Shown here in pieces: positions 1 through 8,041 of a stretch of 34,260 bases of DNA (position 1 is the first letter of the stretch; every line of letters begins with the position of its first letter). The DNA is from DATHWB01 sp035544575 (lineage in GTDB: Bacteria > Actinomycetota > Acidimicrobiia > Spongiisociales > ZC4RG35): positions 1-34,260 of the forward strand of contig DATKEC010000058.1 in NCBI GenBank assembly GCA_035544575.1. Direction: 5' to 3'. The position numbers and the translations under genes are program-made. Under the pieces are notes generated by a model that saw only the letters and a list, made by a program, of their open reading frames with translations, ran no database searches and was not told the DNA's origin.

Positions 1-7
1 TTCTGAC

Positions 8-481
8 GTGTTCCACGTCGTTCTCTATCAGCCGGAGATCCCACCCAACACCGGGAACGCGATGAGGCTGTCCGCCAACACCGGGTCCACCCTCCATCTG
101 ATCGAGCCGCTCGGGTTCGAAATGGACGACGCCCGGCTTCGTCGAGCCGGAATGGACTACCGCGACAGGGCGACGGTGCACCGTCATCCCGACCTCGACT
201 CCTGGTTCGAGACCGTGCGCCCCACCCGCACCTTCGCCCTGGCGAAGATCGGCGCGGTCCGCTACGACCACGTTGGGTTCGTTCCCGGGGATGCATTCGT
301 GTTCGGGCCCGAATCGGTCGGCTTGAGAGACGACATCCTTTCCGACAACCGGCTCGAGGCGGTGCTCACGATCCCGATGCGGCCGGGCCTGCGCTCGCTC
401 AATCTGTCCAACTCCGTGGCGGTCGTCGTGTACGAAGCGTGGCGGCAGAACGCCTTCGGCGGGGCCGAGAACATCGAGTAG
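8..481 (+). CDS. trmL: tRNA (cytidine(34)-2'-O)-methyltransferase (SPOUT family)
   Basis: TrmL uses S-adenosylmethionine to 2'-O-methylate the wobble base of certain leucine tRNAs in the cytoplasm. The 157-residue length is that of a minimal SPOUT enzyme. The N terminus carries the family motif PEIPPNTGNAMRL (residues 9-21, with the conserved N17 and R20). Next come the cofactor-knot motif GPESVGL (100-106) and the C-terminal IPMRPGLRSLNLSNSVAV segment, which closes the trefoil knot. The GTG at position 8 gives exactly the usual N terminus; only seven bases precede it in the window, so promoter and ribosome site cannot be judged. The ABC operon starts 28 bases downstream with its own apparent promoter, so this gene is probably a separate unit. 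Identification is secure; tRNA specificity is known only from the family. Confidence 0.93.
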   Translation: MFHVVLYQPEIPPNTGNAMRLSANTGSTLHLIEPLGFEMDDARLRRAGMDYRDRATVHRHPDLDSWFETVRPTRTFALAKIGAVRYDHVGFVPGDAFVFGPESVGLRDDILSDNRLEAVLTIPMRPGLRSLNLSNSVAVVVYEAWRQNAFGGAENIE

Positions 482-496
482 ACCCGAATCCGTTCC

Positions 497-502
497 TAGC
501 CT
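497..502 (+). promoter_or_regulatory. -10 hexamer of a probable leaderless promoter for the ABC/FtsX operon
   Basis: TAGCCT lies 7 nt before the GTG start at 510, where transcription would begin on the start codon itself. No Shine-Dalgarno and no convincing -35 are visible. The support is positional, from the same arrangement at several other genes in the window. Confidence 0.4.
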
Positions 503-509
503 CCCGACC

Positions 510-1241
510 GTGACCACCGAACTCGCGGCGCGGGCCGTCGGCGCAACCAAGGTGTACGGCTCCGGACCAACGGCGGTCACCGCTCTCGACGGCGTCGACG
601 CCGACTTCGGACGCGGGGAGTTCACCGCGATCATGGGACCGTCGGGATCGGGCAAGTCCACCTTGTTGCACTGCCTGGCGGGTCTCGATTCGCTCACGTC
701 CGGCCACGTGTTCTTGGGAGACACCAACCTCGGCTCCCTCCGTGACGACGACCTCACCCGGCTCCGTCGTGACCGGATGGGGTTCGTCTTTCAGGCCTTC
801 AACCTGGTCCCCACGCTCGACGCGAGAGAAAACATCACTCTCCCTTCAGCCATCGCCGGCCGGCGCACCGACCAGGCCTGGTTCGACGAGGTGGTGGGCG
901 TCCTCGAACTCGGTGACAGACTCGACCATCGCCCCTCGGAGCTCTCCGGTGGTCAGCAGCAGCGTGTTGCAGTGGCACGAGCCTTGGTGGGCCGTCCCGA
1001 GATCGTCTTCGCCGACGAGCCGAGCGGCAATCTCGACACCCGCAGCGGAGCCCAGCTTCTCGGATTCCTCAGATCGGCGGTCGACACCTTCGACCAGTCG
1101 GTGGTGATGGTCACCCACGATGCGACGGCCGCCTCGTATTCGGATCGCGTGCTGTTTCTGAGCGACGGACGGGTCGTCGACGACCTCACGGCTCCCACCG
1201 TCGAGACGGTGCTCGACCGGATCAAGCTGCTCGACGCCTGA
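510..1241 (+). CDS. ABC transporter ATP-binding protein, MacB/LolD type
   Basis: This is a 243-residue nucleotide-binding subunit that would power the FtsX-type permease encoded next. It has Walker A GPSGSGKST (43-51), Q-loop Q95 in GFVFQAFNL, the signature LSGGQQQR (145-152), Walker B IVFADEP with catalytic E170, the D-loop SGNLD, and the switch histidine in VMVTHD. The GFVFQ.FNL and DEPSGNLD wording is typical of the MacB/LolD/FtsE branch, which drives mechanotransmission or export rather than classic uptake. The GTG at 510 is preceded by TAGCCT at 497-502 with 7 nt between, so the message is probably leaderless. The stop overlaps the permease start (TGATG at 1239-1243), so the two are co-translated. 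The substrate is unknown. Confidence 0.92.
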   Translation: MTTELAARAVGATKVYGSGPTAVTALDGVDADFGRGEFTAIMGPSGSGKSTLLHCLAGLDSLTSGHVFLGDTNLGSLRDDDLTRLRRDRMGFVFQAFNLVPTLDARENITLPSAIAGRRTDQAWFDEVVGVLELGDRLDHRPSELSGGQQQRVAVARALVGRPEIVFADEPSGNLDTRSGAQLLGFLRSAVDTFDQSVVMVTHDATAASYSDRVLFLSDGRVVDDLTAPTVETVLDRIKLLDA

Positions 1242-3754
1242 TGTGGCGCGCAGCCTGGAAGGGCGCACTCGGCCACCGAGCCAGACTCGTCATCAGCGGA
1301 CTCGTCGTCGGATGCTCGGTTGCCTTCGTGGTCGCCACCTTGGTGTTCACCGACACGCTGAGCACCTCCTTCGAGTCGATCTTCGAGGACAGCTTCGCCG
1401 GCTTCGACATCCAGGTGCGCAGCGAGATCGACCCCGACCTCACCTTCGCGATTCCCGCCCCGGTGGACGCCTCGACCCTCGATGTGGTCCGTTCGGTGGA
1501 GGGTGTGAGCCAGGCGCAGGGCTCGGTGACAGGCTTTCTCCTGCTGAGGGGCCCCGACGGACAGCCGATCGAGTCGGCCGGCCCACCGGTTCTGGGACTG
1601 ACGTGGCCCTCGGTTCCGTCGATCGCCGACATCCGTCATGGCGCCGCCCCGGTCGGTCTCGACCAGGTGGCGATCGATGCGGCGACCGCCACCCGTGCCG
1701 GAATCGAAGTCGGGGAACGTGTCGTGGTCGTCGGGCTCGGAGAGCCGACCGAGGTCGAAGTCTCGGGCATCGTCTCCTTCGCCGACGCCGAATCCGCCGG
1801 CGGGGTGATCACCGTCTTCTCCTCGGTCGAGCTCGGGCAACAGCTCTTCGAACTCGCCGGGCGCTACTCCACCCTCGAGGTGGTGACAGAAGGCGAGTCG
1901 TCGATCGTCGCCGAGCGGATCGTGTCTGCTCTCGGGGATGAATTCGAGGCAATAGCCACCGACGACCTGGCGCGCCAGCAGGTGGAGGGCTTTCAGGACG
2001 CGATCGGCTTCATTCGCACCTTCGTCCTCGTCTTTGCCGGAGTCGCCCTCTTCGTCGGCACCTTCGTGATCTCGAACATCTTCCGTGTCACCATCGCCCA
2101 GCGGACGCGGGAGTTGGCCGTGCTGCGGGCAATCGGGGCACGCGCCTCCCAGGTGCGGAACCTCATGCTGGCCGAAGCCGCCGTGATCTCGGTGGCCGCA
2201 TCGTTGCTCGGCGCCGTGTCAGGAATCGGTTTGGCGTCGGTGATCCGATCTGCGTTCGATGCAGCCGCCATCCCGCTGCCTCCCGGACCATTGGAGATCT
2301 CTCCGGCCGCGGTGACAGCGGGCTTCGCCACCGGGGTTCTCGTCACCGCCGCCGCGGCGCTGATCCCGGCGTTCAAAGCGGCCGCCGTCAGCCCCATCGA
2401 AGCAATGCGAGAAGGGTTTGCGCCTCCCGGGCGGCGAGCACTGCGAGGGCGAATCCTGGTGGGCGGTCCGCTCGTCGCGGCAGGCGTCCTGGCGCTGGCG
2501 GCGGGGCTCTTTGCGCCTCTCCCCGACTGGTCCCCCGATGCAATCTGGCTGGTTGGCGCCGGAGCGATCTTCCTCTTCGTGGGCGTGGCCGTCCTCGCCG
2601 CGGTGATCGCCCGGCCCGTAGCGGGATTCCTCGGCCGGCCGGTGGCAGCCGCGGGCCAGGTACCGGGTGTGCTCGCTCGCGAGAACGCGATGCGCAGCCC
2701 GCGTCGCACCGGTCTCACTGCATCGGCGCTGATGATCGGCCTTGCCTTGGTGGGGCTGGTGGCGATCCTCGCTGACAGCGCCCGCACAACGGCCGACGCC
2801 CTCATCGAAGACCAGTTCCGCGCCGACCTCATCATCGCTCCGACCGGTTTCAGCTCGCTCGGCTTCAGCCCCGAGGTGGCGTCGGTGCTGGGCGCCGTCG
2901 ACGAAGTGGAGACGGTCGGCCGACTGCGCCAGGGAGAGGTTCTCGTCGAGGAGCGCAGCCGGTTCGTCGCCGGTGGTACTCCGGAGGTCTTCGACCTCGT
3001 CGCCTACGAGGTCGTCGAAGGATCCTTGTCAGATCTCGGCGACGGGAAGGTGGCTGTGCGGGAGGGCGACGAGTCGCTTCGGGTAGGAGACCGGCTGGAG
3101 CTGACCGCGCCGGTGGGCGGGGACCGAACGCTCGAAGTCGTCGCCGTGTACACCGGCAGCCCCAACGCCTACTTCGTGTCGATGGACCTCTTCGAACAAC
3201 TCTTCTCCGAGCGCCTCGACTCCCAGGTGCTCGTGCGTTTCCACCCTTCCGTCGCATTCGACGAAGGTCAGAGAGCGGTCGAGTCGGCGGTCAGCGGGTT
3301 CCCCTCGATCCAGATCCAGGACCAGGAGGCGTTCCGGAACGAGGCGACGGGCCAGATCGGGGGAATCGTCAACCTGCTCTACGCCCTGCTGGCGGTTTCG
3401 ATCGTGATCGGAACGCTCGGAGTGATCGGCACTCTGCTGTTATCCGTCGTCGAACGGACCCGCGAGATCGGGCTGCTGCGGGCAATCGGTATGAGCCGGA
3501 GGCAGGTTCGTCGGATGATCCGCTGGGAGGCCGTGATCATCGCCGTGTTCGGCGGCGTGCTGGGCACGGTGATCGGTGTTGTGTTCGGCGTCTCGGTGGT
3601 CTGGGCCATCGGCGACCAGCTGCGACTCTCACTGCCCCTCGGCCAGCTGGCCTGGTGGCTCATCTTCGCCGCCGCCCTCGGCATCCTCGCCGCCACCTAT
3701 CCGGCCCGCCGCGCCTCCCGCCTCGACATCCTCGCCGCCATCGCCTACGAGTGA
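1241..3754 (+). CDS. ABC transporter permease with two FtsX domains
   Basis: This 837-residue membrane protein is the partner of the upstream ATPase. One N-terminal membrane helix (about residues 17-37) is followed by a large extracytoplasmic MacB-like domain. A block of three helices carrying the FtsX signature (TRELAVLRAIGARASQVR, around 290-307) comes next. Two further helices sit near 405-460, then another start-like helix near 490-510, a second extracytoplasmic domain, and a final three-helix FtsX block (TREIGLLRAIGMSRRQVR, around 740-757). The doubled design is common in actinobacterial FtsX permeases, which move lipids, peptides or antibiotics or act in envelope stress. The start overlaps the preceding stop by one base. 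The 3' end overlaps the convergent MarR gene by 10 bases. Substrate cannot be told from sequence. Confidence 0.9.
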   Translation: MWRAAWKGALGHRARLVISGLVVGCSVAFVVATLVFTDTLSTSFESIFEDSFAGFDIQVRSEIDPDLTFAIPAPVDASTLDVVRSVEGVSQAQGSVTGFLLLRGPDGQPIESAGPPVLGLTWPSVPSIADIRHGAAPVGLDQVAIDAATATRAGIEVGERVVVVGLGEPTEVEVSGIVSFADAESAGGVITVFSSVELGQQLFELAGRYSTLEVVTEGESSIVAERIVSALGDEFEAIATDDLARQQVEGFQDAIGFIRTFVLVFAGVALFVGTFVISNIFRVTIAQRTRELAVLRAIGARASQVRNLMLAEAAVISVAASLLGAVSGIGLASVIRSAFDAAAIPLPPGPLEISPAAVTAGFATGVLVTAAAALIPAFKAAAVSPIEAMREGFAPPGRRALRGRILVGGPLVAAGVLALAAGLFAPLPDWSPDAIWLVGAGAIFLFVGVAVLAAVIARPVAGFLGRPVAAAGQVPGVLARENAMRSPRRTGLTASALMIGLALVGLVAILADSARTTADALIEDQFRADLIIAPTGFSSLGFSPEVASVLGAVDEVETVGRLRQGEVLVEERSRFVAGGTPEVFDLVAYEVVEGSLSDLGDGKVAVREGDESLRVGDRLELTAPVGGDRTLEVVAVYTGSPNAYFVSMDLFEQLFSERLDSQVLVRFHPSVAFDEGQRAVESAVSGFPSIQIQDQEAFRNEATGQIGGIVNLLYALLAVSIVIGTLGVIGTLLLSVVERTREIGLLRAIGMSRRQVRRMIRWEAVIIAVFGGVLGTVIGVVFGVSVVWAIGDQLRLSLPLGQLAWWLIFAAALGILAATYPARRASRLDILAAIAYE

Positions 3755-4311
3755 CCCCCTCCGTCCCCGCCGCTACGCGTCGGGGACACCTGACCCATTC
3801 CGCCTGACTTCCTCCGGCTCGGGGATGGAACATCTGAAGTCTCGGACGGTTGGCGAATGCGATCCATCACCTTCGTGACCGTTTCGAGCTCGGCGGGGGT
3901 CATGCGCCCGAGGTATTCGCGGCGAAGGTCGTCGACGTGGAGGAGGCTCGCCTCGTGCCACTTGGCGACACCGGCCGGAGTGAGAACCGCGTAGGAGACT
4001 CGGCGGTCGGTGGGGCAGGCTTCCCGAGCGATGAGGCCCGCTTCGCTCATCTTGTCCACCATCCGGGTGATTCCCCCGTTGGTGAGTGCCAGCTGGTTCG
4101 CGAGTTCGCTCATCGTCATGAATCCTCCGTGTCGGCCGATGCGGAGGAGGGCTTCGAACCAGCCGATGGTGATGCCGCACTCGGTCCGCAGCCTGCGGTC
4201 GAAGGATCGGTTCAGACGCGTGAGCGCCTCCACCGTCACGCCGTAGGCGTGGATGGCGCTGTCGTTGCACAGCTCCGCGGCGCGTTCGAGGGCGGGGACA
4301 TCGGTGGTCAT
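3745..4311 (-). CDS. MarR-family transcriptional regulator
   Basis: This protein of about 188 residues has the MarR winged-helix core: a recognition-helix region (MTMSELANQLALTNGGITRMVDKM, split over two helices) followed by the wing (GLIAREACPTDRRVSYAVLTPAG). The helices at either end would form the dimer interface. The frame stays open upstream to 4503, but that runs through the divergent yceI gene. I chose the ATG at 4311 because a -10-like TATGCT lies 6 nt upstream with an AATCAA-complement -35 at 17 nt, and because the domain starts soon after. An ATG at 4356 is the alternative. The C-terminal tail beyond the fold is Ser/Gly rich. It faces YceI across 109 bases with several dyads, so autoregulation and control of yceI are likely. 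The ligand is unknown. Confidence 0.87.
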   Translation of the reverse strand: MTTDVPALERAAELCNDSAIHAYGVTVEALTRLNRSFDRRLRTECGITIGWFEALLRIGRHGGFMTMSELANQLALTNGGITRMVDKMSEAGLIAREACPTDRRVSYAVLTPAGVAKWHEASLLHVDDLRREYLGRMTPAELETVTKVMDRIRQPSETSDVPSPSRRKSGGMGQVSPTRSGGDGGGHS

Positions 4312-4317
4312 CTGCAC

Positions 4318-4346
4318 AGCATATCCGCAATAGCTTGCCGAATCAA
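4318..4346 (-). promoter_or_regulatory. predicted marR promoter (TTGATT-17-TATGCT)
   Basis: Read on the minus strand, TTGATT (4346-4341) and TATGCT (4323-4318) are 17 nt apart. The -10 ends 6 nt before the ATG at 4311, which would give a leaderless message. It overlaps the -35 region of the opposing yceI promoter. Confidence 0.45.
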
Positions 4347-4349
4347 TAT

Positions 4350-4378
4350 TTGACATCGCAAGCATTCTGCGATATCGT
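4350..4378 (+). promoter_or_regulatory. predicted yceI promoter (TTGACA-17-TATCGT)
   Basis: A consensus -35 TTGACA (4350-4355) is followed after 17 nt by TATCGT (4373-4378). Transcription would start near 4385, leaving a leader of about 36 nt that contains the AAAGGAG ribosome site (4408-4414). A dyad fills the spacer, so a bound regulator would block polymerase. Confidence 0.6.
4352..4376. promoter_or_regulatory. candidate MarR operator in the yceI promoter
   Basis: ATCGCA-N7-TGCGAT is a perfect dyad at 4355-4373. With one mismatch it extends to 9-base arms across 4352-4376. It lies exactly between the -35 and -10 of the yceI promoter and upstream of marR, the usual place for a MarR operator. 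That this MarR binds it is inferred. Confidence 0.5.
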
Positions 4379-4388
4379 AACCCTTGAG

Positions 4389-4405
4389 CAGTCAAAATAT
4401 GACTG
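4389..4405. promoter_or_regulatory. second dyad in the yceI leader (CAGTCA-N5-TGACTG)
   Basis: This is a perfect 6-base inverted repeat with an AT-rich 5-base centre, placed just downstream of the predicted yceI transcription start. It could be a second operator. Its sequence differs from the 4355-4373 dyad, so a different protein may bind it. Confidence 0.4.
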
Positions 4406-4420
4406 GTAAAGGAGTACTGC

Positions 4421-4993
4421 GTGACGACACAGACGACCACCCAGACGACCCAGACGCTGGTCAAGCCTGAGGCCGGGACCTGGAACCTGGACAACGCCCA
4501 CACCCGGATCGGGTTCGTTGCCCGTCACCTCGTCGCCGCCAAGGTCCGAGGAACATTCGAGTCCTTCGCCGGCACGATCGAAGTCGCAGACGACCTGACC
4601 GACTCGACGATCGACGTCTCGATCGACACTGCCTCGGTGAACACCAACGCCGAAGACCGTGACAACCATCTGCGGTCGGGCGATTTCTTCGACTCCGCGG
4701 ACTTCCCCACCATGCGCTTCGTCTCCACCGAGATCAAGGATCTGGGCGACGGCCAATACGAAGTCACCGGGGACCTGACGATCAAGGACGTGACCAAGTC
4801 GGTCACCCTCGACACCACGTACCTCGGGATCATCTCCGACCCGTGGGGCAACGGCAAGGCGATGCTCGAGGCCAGCGCCAAGATCAATCGTGAAAACTGG
4901 GGTCTCACATGGAACGCCGCCCTCGAGACAGGCGGCGTCCTCGTCTCCAAGGAGATCACCATCGAACTCGAGGTCCAGGCAGCCAAAGCCTGA
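4421..4993 (+). CDS. YceI-family protein (isoprenoid-binding lipocalin-like)
   Basis: This is a 190-residue member of the YceI family, a lipocalin-like barrel that binds polyisoprenoid or other lipophilic molecules. Recognisable parts are the opening W.LD.AHTRIGFVARH, the central DNHLRSGDFFDSADFPTM (about residues 85-102), then F.ST.I...GDGQYEVTGDLTIKDVTK and the closing W.A.LETGGVLVSKEITIELE. No signal peptide is visible, so it is probably cytoplasmic, as in many actinobacterial homologues. The GTG at 4421 has a strong AAAGGAG six bases upstream and a good promoter with operator-like dyads, so expression is likely induced when the divergent MarR protein is released. The link to lipophilic stress is inferred from the family. 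Confidence 0.93.
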   Translation: MTTQTTTQTTQTLVKPEAGTWNLDNAHTRIGFVARHLVAAKVRGTFESFAGTIEVADDLTDSTIDVSIDTASVNTNAEDRDNHLRSGDFFDSADFPTMRFVSTEIKDLGDGQYEVTGDLTIKDVTKSVTLDTTYLGIISDPWGNGKAMLEASAKINRENWGLTWNAALETGGVLVSKEITIELEVQAAKA

Positions 4994-5011
4994 TCCCGAG
5001 CGTTCCGCCCC

Positions 5012-5048
5012 CGTCGACCCCGTCCCACCCCCAGGGTCGGGGTCGACG
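5012..5048 (+). terminator. hairpin after yceI, possible terminator or attenuator
   Basis: CGTCGACCCC (5012-5021) pairs with GGGGTCGACG (5039-5048). Further inner pairs (G-C and CCC-GGG) shorten the loop to about 7 nt. No T-run follows, so it may attenuate rather than end transcription before the VOC gene. Confidence 0.45.
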
Positions 5049-5067
5049 CCCGTCCAGAGGAGTAGCC

Positions 5068-5547
5068 ATGAACATCAGCCGCCTCAACCACGCCGTGCTC
5101 TTCGTGTCCGATCTCGAACGGTCGCGGGACTTCTACACCGGCATCTTCGAGTTCCAGGTGATCGCCACCGAACCCAGGGCGAACGCCGCCTTCCTACGCG
5201 CCAAGAACTCCGAGAACCACCACGATCTCGGTCTGTTCGGTCTCGGTCCGGACGCTGCTCCCAAGTCGCGGGGCCAGGTCGGTCTCTACCATCTCGCCTG
5301 GCAGGTCCCGACGATCGAGGATCTTGCGGCGGCCAGGGAAGAACTGATGGCTGCCGGCGCCTTCACCGGCGAGTCGTCCCACGGAGCCACCAAGAGCCTG
5401 TACGGAGCAGATCCAGACGGCAACGAGTTCGAGATCATGTGGATGCTCCCGCGCGATGCCTGGGGTGAGCACGAGTCCAAGGCGTCGATCGAGCGACTCG
5501 ACCTCGCCGAGGAACTCAGCGCGTGGGCCGGGGTGCGGACGGCTTGA
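5068..5547 (+). CDS. VOC-superfamily metalloprotein (glyoxalase/extradiol dioxygenase fold)
   Basis: This 159-residue protein has two beta-alpha-beta-beta-beta modules. The presumed metal ligands are in the expected places: H8 in LNHAVLFVSD, H75 in LYHLAWQV and E122 in NEFEIMW. DPDGNEFE is the classic second-module end. This pattern fits glyoxalase-like or catechol-2,3-dioxygenase-like enzymes of the VOC family, but the substrate cannot be read from the sequence. The frame is open to 4909; I chose the ATG at 5068 because AGAGGAG (5056-5062) sits just upstream and the fold begins at residue 3. It follows yceI by 74 bases with a hairpin between, so it may share that promoter. Its last 32 bases overlap the convergent MFS gene. 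Confidence 0.88.
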   Translation: MNISRLNHAVLFVSDLERSRDFYTGIFEFQVIATEPRANAAFLRAKNSENHHDLGLFGLGPDAAPKSRGQVGLYHLAWQVPTIEDLAAAREELMAAGAFTGESSHGATKSLYGADPDGNEFEIMWMLPRDAWGEHESKASIERLDLAEELSAWAGVRTA

Positions 5548-6697
5548 GGGCGGCGCCGACACGCATCACGAGCAAACCAAGCAGGAAGGCCACCCCCACG
5601 ACGGTGAAACTGGGGCCGTAGGAGCCAAGGCGGTCGATCGAGTAGCCGAACGCGGGTGCGCCCAGGCCGAGACCGCCGAGAAAGCCGAACAGCACCACCC
5701 CTGACGCCCGCCCCGCCTGGGCGGGCGCGGCGGTCTGGATGACGGCCAGCATGCCGACCGCATTCCAAGCACTCGCCGAGAATCCGGTGAGAACGGCCGC
5801 CACCCAAACGAGCCAGGGCAAGCTTGCCGCCAACACCAGTACCGCGGCCGCGGCGGCGGCCAACACCGCGATGTACTCGAGCGAGCGCCACGTCCCGAAC
5901 CTGACCTCGGCGAAACGCCCCCACGTGATCCGTCCGACCACACCGGCCACCCCGGTCACCGCCACAGCCAGACCTGCGGCCGTCGGTCCGTAACCGAGCT
6001 CTTCGACTGCGTAGAGGGGGAGGAACGTGAAGATCGCCGTCCCCGCTCCACCGAGAATGAACCCGTAGAGGGCGAGACGGAAGATGTAAGGATCGAGCGG
6101 GGCCCTGGTCGTCTGAGTCGTCGAGGCGATACTCGCCGGATCTGCGGGGACCAGCAAGGAGAGGGCGCCGGCTCCGACGGCGAGCAGGGCGAACAGAGCC
6201 ACTGCCCAGCGCCACCCGGCGAAGACCGCGACCGGAGGCAGGACCAGCCCGCCCAAAGCCGAGGCCGCAGTGACCCCCGACTGTTTGATCCCGGTGATGA
6301 CTCCCCGTCTGCCGGGTTCGATGTGAAGTGCGATCAGCTTGTTGGTGGCGGGGTTGGCCATCGCCTGGGCCACCCCCCCAACCAGCGCGGCGGCCACGAT
6401 CATCCAATAGCGTGGAGCAACCGCCAGACCGGTGAGGCCGGACGTTGCGAGTGCGATGGTTGTAGTCGTTGCGCGTTTGGCCCCCATGGCATCGGCGATG
6501 ACACCCACCCGGGGTGAAATGACCGCGCCGCCGAGAGACATCGCCGTGACGAGGGCTCCGATCTGCCACCGATCGACCTCGAACTCGGCGATGAGGTCTG
6601 CAGCCAGGACGGCATAACACGTCAACGCCACGGTGGAGGCCCCCATCGTCGATGACAGGACGGTGGCGAAGAGAAGACGAGACGACGTGGAGCGCAC
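5516..6697 (-). CDS. MFS transporter
   Basis: This 393-residue major facilitator protein has about twelve hydrophobic helices in two halves, with a short cytoplasmic linker near residues 185-205. The helix 2-3 loop carries motif A in the form GVIADAMGAKR (about 64-74), and GIKQSGVTAASALGG lies in helix 5. The short loops and total length match drug or small-organic-ion facilitators. Substrate is unknown. The GTG at 6697 is supported by TAGCGT six bases upstream on this strand (6709-6704), suggesting a leaderless message. An ATG 17 codons in would cut the first helix. The gene is divergent from the esterase and overlaps the VOC gene at its 3' end by 32 bases. Confidence 0.88.
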   Translation of the reverse strand: MRSTSSRLLFATVLSSTMGASTVALTCYAVLAADLIAEFEVDRWQIGALVTAMSLGGAVISPRVGVIADAMGAKRATTTTIALATSGLTGLAVAPRYWMIVAAALVGGVAQAMANPATNKLIALHIEPGRRGVITGIKQSGVTAASALGGLVLPPVAVFAGWRWAVALFALLAVGAGALSLLVPADPASIASTTQTTRAPLDPYIFRLALYGFILGGAGTAIFTFLPLYAVEELGYGPTAAGLAVAVTGVAGVVGRITWGRFAEVRFGTWRSLEYIAVLAAAAAAVLVLAASLPWLVWVAAVLTGFSASAWNAVGMLAVIQTAAPAQAGRASGVVLFGFLGGLGLGAPAFGYSIDRLGSYGPSFTVVGVAFLLGLLVMRVGAALKPSAPRPTR

Positions 6698-6703
6698 CGG
6701 CGC

Positions 6704-6709
6704 ACGCTA
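6704..6709 (-). promoter_or_regulatory. -10 hexamer for the MFS gene, probable leaderless start
   Basis: Read on the minus strand this is TAGCGT, 6 nt before the GTG at 6697. No Shine-Dalgarno and no clear -35 are seen. Confidence 0.4.
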
Positions 6710-6771
6710 CCGCTCCCGTTTGTCGCCGGTCCACGCTTCACTGCACGTGCGAAGCAACCGAAGAGAACCCC

Positions 6772-7965
6772 GTGATTTCCGGCCTCTACTTCACCTATGG
6801 CGTGTTCGTCCTGTTCACGACCATCAACGCGCTCCGTCGACCGTCGCCGCCCACATCGCGTCTGCCGGCGATCTGGATCCTGGCGATGCTGAACGCGGAA
6901 CTGCCGTTGTTGACGGTGCTCAGTCGGGTTGGCGTCACCGCCAGTGCCTGGTGGCTCGGCGCGTTCGACAACCGGGTGGGTCGCTGGGGGTTGTGGCTGG
7001 TTGCGCTTTCCTTGCTGGGCATGCCCGTCATCTGGCTGCGCACGATGCGGGCGAGCCGGTCACTGCGGGCCGAGCCGGGGCCGTTGCCCCGAGCCGAGTC
7101 GGTTTCGATCCGCCTGACCGGCTGGGCGAGGCGGCTCCCTGATGGTCTCGCGGTCGAGGGGCCGTTCGACGTTGCGGACGATGTCGTCGTCGACTTCTAC
7201 CGACGGACCGACCTCGACGCCGGCGGCTCTCTCCCGACGCTCGTATACCTCCATGGCGGGTCGTGGACGGGCGGGGACCGCCACGGCCAATCCCGACCGC
7301 TCATCCACCATCTGGCGTTGAACGGGTGGCTCGTCGCCACGGTGGGTTATCCGCTGTCCCCGAAAGCGACATTCCCCGACCACCTGATCGGCGTGAAGCG
7401 TGCCCTGGCCTGGCTGCGGGGGGCGGGCGCAACCCACGGCGTGGATCCAGCCCGAATCGCGGTGGCGGGAGGCTCGGCTGGCGCGCACCTGGCGGCGTTG
7501 GCCGCGCTCACGCCAAACCGACCCGAGTACCAGCCGGGTTTCGAGGACGCTGATACCTCAGTGGCAGCGTGTGTGGCCCTGTACGGCATCTACGACTTCC
7601 TCAACCGAAACCGGACCCGCCAGGACTGGCCCCTGATCCCGAATATCGTCATGAAGGCCGACCCGGTTGTCGACGAAGCAGCCTTCCGAGCGGCATCCCC
7701 GCTCGACCAGGTGACGCCCGACGCTCCGGCCTTCCTGGTGGTGCACGGCACCCACGACTCGCTGGTGCCGCCCTCCGAGGCCCGCGCCTTCGTTCAAGCG
7801 TTGCGGGATCACTCGACTCGGGCGGTCCAGTATCTCGAAGTCGAGGGCGCCCAGCACGCCTTCGATGCGGTGAGCTCGCCGCGCAGCCGTCGGGTGGCCG
7901 CGATCGCTGCCGACTTCCTCGCCACTCACGTCATCCGGCGGGTCGACGATCACCTCGGAACCTGA
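6772..7965 (+). CDS. membrane-anchored alpha/beta-hydrolase (HSL/Lip-type carboxylesterase)
   Basis: This is a 397-residue esterase of the hormone-sensitive-lipase group. The N-terminal 95 residues contain three hydrophobic helices (about 5-20, 33-50 and 73-90), followed by a catalytic domain from about residue 110. The oxyanion motif HGGSW starts at H161. The nucleophile is S235 in GGSAG, with D329 (GTHDSLVPP) and H362 (GAQHAF) completing the triad. Mycobacterial Lip esterases share this mix of membrane anchor and hydrolase domain, so it probably cleaves short acyl esters at the membrane. The frame is open from 6652 but those residues look non-coding. The GTG at 6772 starts the first membrane helix. 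No good ribosome site is visible, so the start is the least certain part. Confidence 0.87.
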   Translation: MISGLYFTYGVFVLFTTINALRRPSPPTSRLPAIWILAMLNAELPLLTVLSRVGVTASAWWLGAFDNRVGRWGLWLVALSLLGMPVIWLRTMRASRSLRAEPGPLPRAESVSIRLTGWARRLPDGLAVEGPFDVADDVVVDFYRRTDLDAGGSLPTLVYLHGGSWTGGDRHGQSRPLIHHLALNGWLVATVGYPLSPKATFPDHLIGVKRALAWLRGAGATHGVDPARIAVAGGSAGAHLAALAALTPNRPEYQPGFEDADTSVAACVALYGIYDFLNRNRTRQDWPLIPNIVMKADPVVDEAAFRAASPLDQVTPDAPAFLVVHGTHDSLVPPSEARAFVQALRDHSTRAVQYLEVEGAQHAFDAVSSPRSRRVAAIAADFLATHVIRRVDDHLGT

Positions 7966-8041
7966 TCCCGAGCACGAAACGGCCAGCTCGGACGGCCGAT
8001 TCCGACTCGGCTTCGGATCCTCCAGCCGCCAGCATCATGAC

